Positions 11,845 through 22,655 of a stretch of DNA of 64,000 nt are shown here, one piece after another; the first letter of the stretch is position 1; each line of letters starts with the position of its first letter. The notes under the pieces were generated by a model. That model was not told the DNA's origin. It did not search any database and saw only the letters and a program-made list of their open reading frames with translations. Made by a program: the position numbers and the translations under genes. The DNA lies in NCBI GenBank assembly GCA_964036195.1, contig OZ038458.1, positions 22,085,832 to 22,149,831 on the forward strand, read 5' to 3'. This DNA comes from Sphaerolaimus hirsutus. Its lineage: Eukaryota; Nematoda; Chromadorea; Monhysterida; Sphaerolaimidae.

Positions 11845-13106
11845 TACACTAGCGTGCAGAATAGTTGGGACTGTGCATGCTGCAGGAAAACATTGCCATA
11901 ATTTCAAAATGTTGAATATGAACAATGTTTGGATACCATTGGTGGGTACCCTGGGGGGTTGGCTACATGTGTCCGGGATGACCACCTCTCAAGTTTGTAT
12001 GTGTGTATATTCTTAGTGTAGTAACAAAATGCACTCAGTTCATTTGTGTTTCAGAATAGTTGGGACTTTTCTTGTTTTGGTCACTAGCTGCCCAAATTTT
12101 TTTTTAAAGTCTGTATCCAATTCCTATGTTTATTTTCAAACAACATTTTCAAAATGGCAACTGCCCAAATGTGTCTCTGAGCTCTGTGCACAGCAAGGAA
12201 CATTCTAAGCATGAACACCAGATGGTTATGCATATGTGTCATTGTGGCATCTTTTGTTGTTTGGCCACAGTTTTGCATCAATTACCAGCCACTTGGAATT
12301 GGGGTTAGGCATACTAGTCATTGGGGCTATTTGGTCTGTGAATTTTAGATTTTGGCTTTGCTCTATTGAGGAGAAAAGTTGGTCTGACTGTGAACATTAA
12401 ACATCCAAGTATATTATTTTGGAAAGAAGATGGAAGTTTGAAGTGTTATAACTTTTGTTTGGTAAGATAAATCGGAAAATTGTTTGTGCCAGATGAATTC
12501 TCTCTGTCTAAAGTATTGTAAAGCATGTCAAAAACAAAATTTTCATGCTTAAAACACCAGTCAATTCCGCATGAAGAATTGAGATGCCACTGGTAAGTTT
12601 AAAGTGCCATAACTTTTGATTGGAATGAGATATTGAACTAATTATTTCAGTATATGAATTCTCGTTGTCTAAAGTATATGATAGCATGTTCAGAAAAATT
12701 GAATTTTCATGTTGAAAAACTGGGTCAAATAGGCATAACGAGTTTTGACATCACTAATCCAAGCATAGAAATGAAGTATTCAGGTTGTCCCGATCATTTT
12801 AAGTGTTGAACGATCTAAATCGGCCCAGAAATGATCAACTTTTTAAGCTTCAAATTAAATCATTCAGATCAGCCATTTTTTAATTTTTATCTAACACCTT
12901 TTTTAGACCTCCCTTATCTTGGGCCTGGGGGATTATTTGAGCAAACAATTTTTTTAGTATTAGCCCCAATCTCAAACCCAAACATACTCGAACGGCATCA
13001 AAATTGGGCAAGAGACAAGTCACTGGGAAGCAACAAAAGTGTGGTGGACCCCCAGCCCCATGTTTCTCTATGGTGAAAAGTCCCAACTATTCTGCACTGT
13101 AGTGTA
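11845..13106. mobile_element. Tc1/mariner-like non-autonomous element (family G)
   Basis: The ends read TACACTAGCGTGCAGAATAG and inverted CTATTCTGCACTGTAGTGTA, with TA at both edges. The interior of about 1.26 kb is shared with 31764-34421 and with a fragment ending near 24845. No transposase reading frame is seen. TA duplication and CACTA-starting ends suggest a Tc1/mariner-type mover, by inference only. Confidence 0.7.
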
Positions 13107-13355
13107 CTAGCAAGATTTGACACGCTGGGGTTCAGAAAAATGCTATGAGGCTTCGCGCCAAACCACAGGCTCTCTTTACAGAACTATCCACGGGAGTCTA
13201 TTTAAAAGTGGTCCCGGGCTTTCTGGCGCTGGCGTGCCCTTTACACTATTTTTCATTCAAATGACACATATATTCGCGCAATTATTCTGCCGAGTCAACT
13301 AAAGATGACATTCAAAATGAAAACTAGACCCCCCAAAGAACGGCAACAAACGAAC

Positions 13356-13526
13356 GCAGTGTGTCTGGGCTGGAGCGCGAGTGCAGGGGGGACGGCCCAG
13401 ACGGCGACCAATGCGAAGAGGCCCAAATTGAACGTGACCAACATGCCCAGCGCCGCGGCCAACACGAGCAGCGACAGCGACAGGCGCAGCTCGCCGCACA
13501 GCCCTTTCGAGCGCCCGCCGGGGTGC
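13356..13526 (-). CDS. GPAA1: GAA1 exon (membrane helices)
   Basis: The exon is 171 bp. It starts one base into a codon, completing Q from the previous CA, and ends in phase 2. It encodes LRLSLSLLVLAAALGMLVTF then NLGLFALVAVWAVPPALALQ, matching the human segment with ALTNFSLGF and VPTAAL. The acceptor is GACGCAG/GC and the donor GC/GTTCGT. GC at third codon positions is very high, as in the other exons. Oppositely oriented reading frames here are shadows. Confidence 0.9.
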
Positions 13527-13564
13527 CTGCGTCCATCATTTCACATACCCAATATTGTCGATTA

Positions 13565-13700
13565 TACCGTATTTCCTCGAATTACCCCCCCCCCCCGCAA
13601 GATACCCCCGGGTCTGAGAGAGATGGGAGAATAATAAGCCCCCGTTGAAATACCCCCACCAGAATTGAGTGTAACAAATGACAAAAACTTTATAATAGCA
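13565..13700. mobile_element. MITE family A fragment
   Basis: It starts TACCGTATTTCCTCGAATTA and contains oligo-C blocks. The right terminal repeat is not found. It lies 39 bp from the GAA1 exon ending at 13526. Confidence 0.6.
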
Positions 13701-14087
13701 CCGTGTTATATTGCAAATATTCACTAATATACATTTTCAAATTATTTCAGTGGGGGTTGAATGTCAAATAAAATTGTTCCTTTTGCTAGATATTCAGCTA
13801 CAAATATCAGAAAATTATGCCTCTTCCCACCACACGTAAGCAATGTGTCCCTTTCCCAGTTGTAACGTAGAAAATAGTGCAAAACGTGAATTTCTAGCAT
13901 GTGGTGGGATTGTAAAGAGTAGTCACATGTTTATCAACTTCAGGCAAAAGTACTATAGGAACAAAACTTGGCATTCTGAATTTTCAACTGTAAAAAAAAT
14001 ACCTTGTTTATTTTGTCGCCTAAAAATGAACCGAGAAAAAGGCATGAGACACGCATGGCGGATTGAAGCGCGTGTAGCGGAACGCAC

Positions 14088-14170
14088 TGAGACAAAATGG
14101 CGGGGGGCAGAGCGACTAGGAGCACGGCGGCGGCGCACTGCACGGGCCAGCGGCCAGCTGCCCCGCTCGC
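14088..14170 (-). CDS. GPAA1: GAA1 exon (hydrophobic helix)
   Basis: The exon is 83 bp: 27 codons plus two bases. It encodes RWPVQCAAAVLLVALPPAIL, corresponding to the human HFPVAEAEAVVLTLL region. The acceptor is preceded by a run of C (CCCCCCCCCTTGACACAGAT then GCAG). The donor is CA/GTGCGT. The next exon supplies G to complete Q, and the phase fits. Confidence 0.9.
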
Positions 14171-14223
14171 CTGCATCTGTGTCAAGGGGGGGGGGCAATT
14201 GGGATTTTTGCTCCTTTTTATAT

Positions 14224-14906
14224 GAAGGGTGTGCTTCTAAAAGCACCGATCTACAAAAAATCGATTTTGAGATAATCGCGATTGAAATTTTGGAGCATGC
14301 AATACCCATACATGGGTATTGGGTATGGGAATTTTGGGTAAGGGTATTTCGGCCATATTGTTGGGTATCCACATGCATGGGTATAATCATTGATTATACA
14401 CATAACACTAGCTATATAAAATTTAGGGAATTGTATTTTTGTAGTACAGTACATTTTTAAGGAACAAATTGGTAATAGAGTGTAGATCGGTATTTTTTAA
14501 AGCACAAAATCAGAAAGCTGTAGATCGGTACTTTTACCCATAATAAAAAAGCACAAAATGAGTTTTTGTTGAATCAGACGCCGATCTGACATCGGTACTT
14601 TCAGAAGCACAAAAAAATAATGTGCAGATCGGTACATTTAAAAGAACAATTTTGAAAAAAGTGTGTAGATCGGTACTTTAAAAGATACAAAAGGTGAAAA
14701 AGCTTGTAGATCGGTACTTTTAAAATTTCAAAAACTGTCTTTTGCGATTTTTTTGCTTTTTTCGACCCCCCATATCTCAAAATTGAATTTCGCACCCCCC
14801 ACATATTATATATATTTTTGAAGCGCATTTTTATGGGGACCCCAAAAATTGTCCTAACTCAAATTTGAAAAATTTGTAGATCGGTACTTTTAGAAGCACA
14901 CCCTTC
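14224..14906. mobile_element. Family F element, complete, 4-bp duplication ATAT
   Basis: The ends GAAGGGTGTGCTTCTAAAAG and inverted CTTTTAGAAGCACACCCTTC are flanked by ATAT at 14220-14223 and 14907-14910. The interior repeats GTAGATCGGTACTTTTAAA words and ACCCATACATGGGTATTGGG. It lies 53 bp from a GAA1 exon. Confidence 0.85.
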
Positions 14907-15223
14907 ATATAGATAGTTTGAAATAAACAAATTTATATCAACATTCAATGGATCGCTTAAAATGTCGGGTAATCTTTTTTACGTGTCGTGTATAGTAACG
15001 GCAGAAATTAGGACAAAAATTCACCGGAAACTCGACAGTTTACTCTATGCTTTACACATTTTCACGGTTAGTGCCCAGGACCCTGATTGGCATCAAAATG
15101 ACAAAATCAACGTTCGAGTTTTACGTATTGAATCGAGCAGCGTAAAGGAATGCAATTAAATGCATGGAGAAAGGACGATGGCGGCCAAAGGTTGACAAGA
15201 GCACGAAAATGTGCACGGCGCAC

Positions 15224-15340
15224 CTGCGCGGCTGCAAGATTGAGCTGCGGCAGCAAGTAGAGCAGCAGGCCGGGCAGCGCGGCGCCCACCAGGCAGGGCA
15301 GTTGCGACACGACGCCACAGTCCACTGCGGCCACGCTCGG
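15224..15340 (-). CDS. GPAA1: GAA1 exon (membrane helix)
   Basis: The exon is 117 bp, 39 codons, phase 0 at both ends. It encodes a helix with SQLPCLVGAALPGLLLYLLP, matching the human ISQAMGLALYVLPVL segment. The acceptor is GTTGCAG and the donor CAG/GTGCGC. The opposite-strand ORF across this exon is a shadow. Confidence 0.92.
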
Positions 15341-15724
15341 CTGCAACGTTCATGCGTGCCTTTCTCGTGTTTCATACTTGTGCATCAGTTTGGCAAATGT
15401 CATGTCAAAACACCCGCTAAGAAAGCAAGTGAACATTTTACAGGGCACTTTACATTTTACATGTCTTTTGACAAAATTGGCAGCCATTTTACACTTTACA
15501 TGACATCCGATAAATTTCCCTGAACTTTGACAAATTATCCAGGGTTCGGCACTTGAAAAAGTTGCCGATCGCATGTGTCAAGCGCTTTAAAAATTTACTT
15601 GGCACTTAAAACTTTATTGTCACTTTACCACTTACAAGTAACATCATCATACTTAATAGATTACTCGCCACTTGTCCACTTGATATTAAAAGGTGCTGAA
15701 ATGGTGACTCAAACCAAAACGCAC

Positions 15725-15862
15725 CTGACTATAGCCTGCACGAGTGCCAATGCGGTGCTGTGTAGCACACGGGAGCCAGAAGGCGTAGGCCTTGACTAGC
15801 AGCGCGGCGAGCAGGAGCCCCGCACAGGGCATGTACATGCCGATGCTGACGTACCTCCGCGC
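15725..15862 (-). CDS. GPAA1: GAA1 exon (YVSIGMYMP helix)
   Basis: The exon is 138 bp, 46 codons, phase 0 at both ends. It encodes RRYVSIGMYMPCAGLLLAAL and then LVKAYAFW, closely matching human [20 protein letters not shown] and LKALELW. The acceptor is GTGCGCAG/GC and the donor CAG/GTGCGT. The next repeat begins about 50 bp upstream of its acceptor. Confidence 0.95.
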
Positions 15863-15911
15863 CTGCGCACGCTTCCTTCAGTTCAGGCGCACCCACAGCT
15901 GCCAGGGCCAA

Positions 15912-18512
15912 ACTCTCAGCGCAAGTCAACTCTCACAGCAACTCATCTACTCTCACAGCTCCATATACATATCTATCTGAGCTAAACCGTCCCGAGGCAA
16001 CATTTTCGGGTAGTATATAAACATCGGACACGCCAGGTCCGGCACCTACTTTCTGAGTCGGTGCTGGGCGCCATATCTCCAGCTGTAGTGGGTATTTATT
16101 CGAAATTTTTAGGGTATATACTCGAAACCTCCCCCCCCCCCCACTACTATATACGGGCTAGGGAAGATCGGCGACCTACCTGAGTGTGGGTCGCCTATAG
16201 ATAAATATTTTTTATGAAAAAATCGTTGTTTAAGGGAGGTCCGGCACCCCGTATTTTTTCATATAACGGCTGCCAAACTAAAACTGTTGGGGGAAATTGA
16301 TCGTAATTTTGAGGGGGTGTTGTACACGACACTCCCCACTACTTTACACGGTAAATTAAACCCACTGGCGACCGCCCTGAAAGTGGGCCATTGCAAAATA
16401 AACTGATTTTTTTTGGAAAATTCACTGTCCAAGCCAGGATCGTCACTGGACAGTGAAAATAAAATTTTCCTTAGAAAAAGTCCCCTAGAGTATACCAGCA
16501 TAAAGGGTGTACATACAAAAAGTATTACAAAATCAAAATTTCATCTGGTACTTGTGTATTCTTTTTCAACATTACACAAGTTACAGATTAAATTTCGAAG
16601 TAAAGTCAAATTTTTTATATACTCAGTAGACATGATACTTTACAAATAGATATGATTTATGTCTTCAGCTGGCAGACAGCCAACCGAGGACTTATGAACC
16701 GACTCCCCACAAAAAGTTAAAATATGGGGAATCCATCGTTCAGTCAGCCGCAGTTCTCTGTGGACTGCGGCTATGTAGGGATGGCCAAAAAACGTTTTTT
16801 TAACGCCCCTGTTTTTGTTTTTTTTTTAAATGGGTTTTTTAAAAGCTCCCAGATATGGTCATGGGTCAACATATACAGGTATATCAAACAATTGCCAGTA
16901 CTTTGTGATGTCCACAGAATGGCTGTGGAGCCGTGGGATAGCATTATAAGTGGTGATTTCTGTCAAAAATATCCTTTTATTGACTTGTTACGTATATCAC
17001 CTTTTGTTGAATGTTCGTGACTTCAAGTCAAGTTTTGCATGGAATAGCACTTATATAAGGTAATAATCTAAGGCTCATCCATTGACAGTGATGGATCACA
17101 CTGTAGAAGTATGTGGGATTACACTGGCTGGATATTATATGCTACACTAACATATCACGGCTTATTATGACACAATAGCATGAACAAATGAAAGATTTAA
17201 CACTACAAATGCCTCGAAACCAATGACAACAATTACCAATGGTAAAGTGTATGTGAAATTGCGCGCTTGCGCACAAAAAAATTGCAAAATACCTAGTACA
17301 TAGTACAAAAACTTTTGGCTCATTTTTAATTTGAAAAAAACGGTTTCGATGCCTGTTTAAAAAACAACGTTTTTTTTAAAAACGGTTTAAAAAACAACGG
17401 CCATCCCTACGGCTATGATCTCAGAATGGAGTGGTTCCTCCGGAAAAATGTAGGGTGTAAATGTCGCCAGAGTATACACACTTTCAATGTTGGTTTACGA
17501 TGTCCTCTGCGAGACGATTTAAGGTAAAAATTGGCATAAACCACTTAGCTCCAAAAATGGACCACCGTGGCGGCGATTCAATGGGGGTCACTGTAATGAT
17601 GTCATCGATGACATCAATGCAGAAACAAAATTAGCTTGCGGGACATCATTACAGTAACCCCCATTGAAACTCCATGGTGGTTCATGTTTGCGCATTTTTA
17701 CCTTAAATCGTCTCACAGAGGACATTAAACCAGCAAACCAGCATCAAAAGTGTCCATTAAAAATTTGACAAAACATCGAAATTTAATCTGGAACTTGTGT
17801 AGGGGTGAAAAAGATATACAAGTACCAGATGAAATTTTGATTTTGAAATACTTTTTTTTATATGCACACTTTTTATGCTGGTATACATTGTTCTCTAGGG
17901 GACTTGATTTTGGCTTAGACAGCAAATTTTCCAACCAAAATCAGTTTTTTCTGCAGGGGCCCACTTTCAGCAGGGTCGCCAGTGAGGTTAATTTTCCGTG
18001 GCAAGTAGTGGGGGAGTGTCGTGTACACCCCCTCAAAATTTAGATCAATTTCCCACAACAGTTTTAGTTTGGCAGCCCATTATAAATATGAAAAAAAACA
18101 CGGGGTGCCGGACCTCGCTTGAACAGCGATTTTGTCAAAAAAATATTCATGTATACGGCGACCCACACTCAGGTAGGTCGCCAACCTTCCCCAGCCCGAA
18201 TATAGTAGTGGTGAGTTTCGAGTATGCCCTCATAATTTCGAACAAAACCCCCACTACAGCTGGAGGTAGGGCGTCCGGCACCGACTCAGAAAGTGGGTGC
18301 CGGACCTGGCGTGCCCGCTGTTTATAACCCTACACAATCGACCAGCTATCGATCTATCTGGACTGATTTTTGAGGAATTGTACCCGCTCCAAATCGCTAA
18401 TTTTCATACCTGTGTATAGTTTTTGCCTATTTGTAACTATTATGACCGGAGTTTTCACGAAACCCCTGATTACTTGCGCTGAGAGTTAATTTGCGCTGAA
18501 ACACATGCCCGT
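15912..18512. repeat. Giant foldback with ACTCTCAGCGCAAGT terminal words
   Basis: Outer words (ACTCTCAGCGCAAGT on the left; GCGCTGAGAGT on the right) flank long inverted arms. Arm landmarks are CGCCAGGTCCGGCACC near 16025 and its inverse near 18305, a GGGGGAGTGTCGTGTACA segment and CATATCTCCAGCTGTAGTGG. The centre lies near 17630. The left arm is split by the hAT-like element at 16776-17409. Several arm motifs are shared with 7951-9406. Confidence 0.75.
16776..17409. mobile_element. hAT-like element, TAGGGATGGCC ends, 8-bp duplication CGGCTATG
   Basis: The ends are TAGGGATGGCCAAAAAACG and inverted GGCCATCCCTA. CGGCTATG flanks both sides (16768-16775 and 17410-17417), a perfect 8-bp duplication typical of hAT transposons. 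The subterminal word is AAAAAACGTTTTTT. The core is shared with the elements at 61944-62620 (reverse orientation) and 51629-52924. It has no transposase ORF, so it is non-autonomous. Confidence 0.92.
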
Positions 18513-18711
18513 TGACATTGAGGTGGGATGTCAACTGGACCGACTGGCTTGCATCCAGACTTTAGTTGATGGGTCGCCAAACCATGTTCAAACGTAAATA
18601 CATACCAATACTAATTCATTTTGCACATTGCCGCAGGTGCAGTTACAAATTGTGCTGCGAGTGGCAGGCTTGGACCTGTCAACTAGAATCTGAGTTGACA
18701 TGTGAGCAGTT

Positions 18712-19020
18712 GAAAGGTGTACTTCTAAAAGTACCGCTTCTAAAGTGCTTCTAAAAATCTACAAATTTTTCAAATTTGAGTTAGGACCATTTTTGGGGTC
18801 CCCATAAACATGCGCTTCAACAAATATATAATATGTGGGGGGTGCGAAATTGATTGATTATACCCATGCATGTGGATACCCAACAATACGGCCGAAATGT
18901 CCATACCCAAAATTCCCATACCCAATACCCATGTATGGGTATTGCATACTCCAAACTTTCAATTGCGATTATCTTGAAATCGATTTTTTGTAGATCGGTA
19001 CTTTTAGAAGCACACCCTTC
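18712..19020. mobile_element. Family F element, short copy, 4-bp duplication AGTT
   Basis: The ends GAAAGGTGTACTTCTAAAAG and inverted CTTTTAGAAGCACACCCTTC are flanked by AGTT at 18708-18711 and 19021-19024. It lies within a GTTGACA-type foldback. It is shorter than 14224-14906 and partly inverted inside. Confidence 0.85.
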
Positions 19021-19054
19021 AGTTGCCCCGAGTGTGGCAGTGCCATCGGGCCAG

Positions 19055-19170
19055 GCTCATTATGCACAGAAACCCGTTACGCACACGCGCCCGTAACGCA
19101 CATAATCAAAACCCGCCACGCACAGACGCCCGTTACGCACACAACTGGGCCCTGTGCGTGGCGGGCTTCT
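19055..19170. repeat. Word array: CCCGTTACGCACA
   Basis: Repeated ACGCACAGAAACCCGTTACG-like words invert around GGGCCC (TGTGCGTGGCGGGCTTCTGT). A related array with ACTCGG in place of CCCGTT lies at 19938-20081. Confidence 0.7.
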
Positions 19171-19260
19171 GTGCGGTGGGTCCCCAGTCGGCCATCTGAG
19201 TTCAGGATTTTCATGTGTGTTGAAGTAGTTGACACCTGATATTTCATCAACTGTTTAGCC

Positions 19261-19788
19261 GGAATTAGAGCTCAGCGTCAGTTCGACGTGAAATGACGAC
19301 GTGAAATGATGTCGTGAAATTAACTACACGAGTGTGGATCATGCTACGGGTCTACAATTTTCTAAGGATAATATATGAATCAATACCTTAATCATGTCCA
19401 ATACTGAGTGTTATCACCCACAACTAGAGCGAATTGAAAAATTCAATTTTTATCATTTCACGTCATCATCATTTCACGTCACAGTGTCAGGGAACAACTT
19501 GACATTTCACGTCAGACTATTGCAAGCAGCAGTCTGACGTGAAATGTCAAGTTGTTCCCTGACACTGTGACGTGAAATGATGATGACGTGAAATGATAAA
19601 AATTGAATTTTTCAATTCGCTCTAGTTGTGGCTGATAACACTCAGTATTGGACACGATTAAGGTATTGATTCATATATTATCCTTAGAAAATTGTAGACC
19701 CGTAGCATGATCCACACTCGTGTAATTAATTTCACAACGTCATTTCACGTCATCATTTCACGTCGAATCGACGCTGAGCTCTAATTCC
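19261..19788. repeat. Near-perfect 528-bp palindrome with ACGTGAAATGA word
   Basis: The arms of about 260 bp are inverted copies, ending GGAATTAGAGCTCAGCGTC and its inverse. Repeated ACGTGAAATGATG words lie at the ends and centre. The arm core (GGTCTACAATTTTCTAAGGA, then ATCAATACCTTAATCATGTC) resembles the palindrome at 1021-1504, whose word is CGTAAAATTCC. Confidence 0.88.
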
Positions 19789-19937
19789 CGCTTTACAGCT
19801 GTTTTCTACATATTTTACATTCGCAATCACGAAAGTCAAATATGTAGAAAACAGATATAACGGGTGGCAAAATTTCGGGTGTCAACTACTGCTACATAGG
19901 GAATAGAATAGAAGAGAATGTGAAAAATCACACAAAC

Positions 19938-20081
19938 TTTGTACGCACAGAAACTCGGTACGCACAGAAACTCTGCACGCACATGGCATCAGCTATGTGC
20001 GGGCCGAGTTTCTGTGCGCACCGAGTTAACTTCTGTGCGTAACGGGCTTCTGTGCGTGCCGAGTTTCTGTGCGTACAGCTA
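19938..20081. repeat. Word array: TACGCACAGAAACTCGG
   Basis: Tandem TACGCACAGAAACTCGG words invert to CCGAGTTTCTGTGCGTA. The array ends about 70 bp from the donor site of the GAA1 exon at 20152. Confidence 0.75.
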
Positions 20082-20151
20082 CAGGCTCGTGCCATCGCCT
20101 GTGTTCATGCGGCGCGGGCCACTGGCGCTCGCGGATCAACTCGCTGCGCAC

Positions 20152-20231
20152 CTGGGGCACGTAGTAGAAGAAGAAGGACTGGTGCAGGCGCTCCAGCAGG
20201 TTGTTCAGGGATCGGCTGCACGACTCCACGC
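20152..20231 (-). CDS. GPAA1: GAA1 exon ([10 protein letters not shown])
   Basis: The exon is 80 bp: two bases completing G, then 26 codons. It encodes [20 protein letters not shown], almost identical in pattern to human [20 protein letters not shown] at the start of the membrane region. The donor is CAG/GTGCGC. The acceptor is GAG/GC at 20232-20233; using the upstream CAG instead would start the exon at 20233 and need a different phase. Confidence 0.95.
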
Positions 20232-20239
20232 CTCTGAGT

Positions 20240-21080
20240 CGTGTTTTTTAAACAATTTTTTGTATTTAGGCTGTTCGTTCAAGCTTCCACTAGGCATGAT
20301 CGGGGCTCTTAAATATTTATAAAAAAAATAAAAAACGCAAGAATCGAAACCGTTTTTTAAACCGCGGCCCAAATTTTTGTTGAATGACGTCATGACAGAG
20401 TGTTTCATTCAGAAAACCGCATAGCACACGACCGTCCGCGGAGTTAAAATTAAAAAAACCTTCTAGACAAATATTTATTTCCACCAAAACTCTTCAATCG
20501 CGATCTACCAAAAATGTCAAAAACTTTCTTTGTCAAAAGCAATAAAAGTGGCCACCTAGCGACATCTATCCATCCATGGGCTTTATCCATTTGAAACTTG
20601 ACTCCCAAACTCGCTGAGGTGGTACGGGTGTCTTGCTGCAGCCGGGGGCCAATTTTAAGAGCGAACCAGTGACAACAAAACTGGTAAGTGACAGAAATGT
20701 TATAAGTAAACTTGTAAGTGACGGGTGCTTCATTTAAAATTAAAGTGTTTAAAAATTACCATTCATTAGTTCATTTGGATCGATTTTGAAATTGAACTAA
20801 TATAAAAGAGACGCCTGCTTGCCGATGCGTTAATTACTGGGCACAATACCGCCAGTGGAGAAAAAGACACGTTTTTAATGAGAAGTAAAAAGTTGAAATA
20901 AAAGCAAATTTATAAATGAAAAAATCAAAGTTTACTTCACTTTTAAGTTTTTATTGTGACTTCAAATTTCAAATACGGAATAGGCACCCTGAGATGGATT
21001 TCATCTGAAAATGCACGTATTTTCGACTCAATTTGAGCCTGCACGCGAGTTGGCGGCCAGCTACACATAGCAGTGAATTG
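20240..21080. other. Intron sequence with unassigned repeats
   Basis: Poly-A/T-rich stretches and remnants with GTGACA and AAGTGA words occur at 20650-20740. No gene or clean element is seen. Confidence 0.4.
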
Positions 21081-21084
21081 TCAC

Positions 21085-21163
21085 CGGTCCACTCTGGAAT
21101 TGGCGACCAGTGGGGCTGCACGCCGACCGCCTCAATCCCGTAACGACCGAACACACAGTGCAG
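21085..21163 (-). CDS. GPAA1: GAA1 exon (luminal domain end)
   Basis: The exon begins in phase 0 after GCTCGCAG. It encodes LHCVFGRYGIEAVGVQPHWS then PIPEWT. FGRYGIEA matches human FLRYRVEA. The chosen donor is ACCG/GTGACA, leaving one base that joins GC of the next exon as G. The human protein has about seven more residues here, so the donor could lie elsewhere (for example TGT/GTAGCT). Exon identity is firm; the 3' boundary is less so. Confidence 0.8.
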
Positions 21164-21689
21164 CTGCGAGCAACTTTAATCATGTAAAATGTGAGATAAT
21201 TTTTTTCCTCGACTATCAGGTATAATATTAAAATTACCGGTATACCGAAAACACATTTTTCCGGTTACTTCACCGGGATATCTAGGGTCCAAACGGGATC
21301 ACGATTAGCAATTTAAAAAATCACCGATTTTTTGGAAAATATATATAGATATATCACTCCAAATTTAAAATAAATATAAATCACTCTAAGTCTCCAGAAA
21401 ATATATATAAATCACTCTAAGTCTCCAGAAAATATAATTAAATTACTGAACAAATTACTCTAAGCTCAAAAAAATTACAAAAAATCACTTGCCCTTTATT
21501 TCTTTTTCAAGCGATATTCTGGGCTTGTTTACCATTTGCAAGCAAAAAATGTACTTTAATATCCCACAGTCATTTATTATCATTCCACAATATTTATACA
21601 ATATTTTACAAGTGAAACCATCAAGCAAATATCAGAATGAAAAAATTCAACCAACAACCTCAATGACAACTTAAAAAAACATTTTGTGC

Positions 21690-21789
21690 TGCAAATGTTT
21701 GCACTCAACCTTGTGTGCCTGGTTGCCGCAATGGACATTTGGCTAAATAGGTGCTCAGCACTTGCAGCAGTGCCAGGTATGCTGATCAA
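21690..21789 (-). pseudogene. hAT transposase C-terminal (dimerisation) fragment
   Basis: The frame reads IPGTAASAEHLFSQMSIAAT followed by RHTRLSANI. This matches the usual hAT dimerisation pattern: P-T-S-S-E-R-x-F-S, then an arginine-rich stretch and L-S-x-x-N. Only about 33 residues are recognisable and no upstream catalytic region was found. It is a fossil that supports assigning the TAGGG-ended elements to hAT. Confidence 0.65.
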
Positions 21790-22277
21790 GTTTTAGTCAA
21801 TGCAACCAAAATATTTCATCCAATTCAATTTAATATGCTTTTAATTTTCTATTTCAAACAGGAAAACTGAAAACAGGCACACAGCCTTCAGGAGTCTTCA
21901 GCCACTCCAGAATTTGTTCTCTCACAGTCCAGACATCAAGTGAACCTTGTCAAGCACTTATTTCAGGCTTTCAAAAATTTTACAATAAACTTTACTGTTG
22001 GTCATATTCATAGCAAAAAGTGATTGCCATACTGTCACACAGGTTTTGTGTATCAGGTGCAACAGTTTCGGCAAAAAATTGCACAATCAATACTTAAAAA
22101 ATGAACTGAATAAATTTTTCTTGTCTTTTTCACATGTTGTGTGGCCAACCATTAAATAAAGCATAAAATTCATAGGATGACATAAATAGAAAATTACTAA
22201 AACAATTTACATCTTTTTCACACACAAAATGAAAACTAAGTGATGAGGATATCACCATTTGTCATCATTTGAGTTTT

Positions 22278-22655
22278 CACAGCAAAAAATGGATCTGTGA
22301 GGCGTGTGGAAGCAGGCTGGATGTGTGTGAAGCGGCACGCTTCCATACAATTTCAACTGCTTCCACCAACATCATGAAAATCTCAGTGAAGTGTCTTCAT
22401 GTAGCTTCACCACATGACATGCTCCATGCGCATCCAAACATGTGGAAGACACTTCATGACGCTAGCACTTCCACACGCTTCCCCTATGTATACATTTGTC
22501 TCAGAGTGCCATATTAAGATGTGTGAAGTGTCTTCATGCAGATTTTTGTGATGTGTGTGGAAGCTCCAGCATTCTTAGTGAATCGTTATGAAGTGTTGGC
22601 AGGAAGACACTTCATGATGCTTCACTGTGCATCCAAACAACCATTTTTGCTGTGT
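22278..22655. repeat. Foldback with GTGTGGAAGC and GAAGTGTCTTCA words
   Basis: CAGCAAAAAATGG on the left is mirrored by CCATTTTTGCTG on the right. Inside, GTGTGGAAGC and TGAAGTGTCTTCATG words repeat in both orientations. It is nested within the hAT-like region. Confidence 0.6.

Noticed and set aside
13843-14460. 205-codon plus-strand ORF
   Set aside because: It runs through intron, the antisense of a GAA1 exon and a family F element; it is a shadow.
15164-15523. 119-codon plus-strand ORF
   Set aside because: It is antisense to the GAA1 exon at 15224-15340 and then enters repeat sequence.
19938-20081. CRISPR-like repeat array
   Set aside because: The words are tandem without unique spacers and invert on themselves, and the context is a eukaryotic genome with introns.
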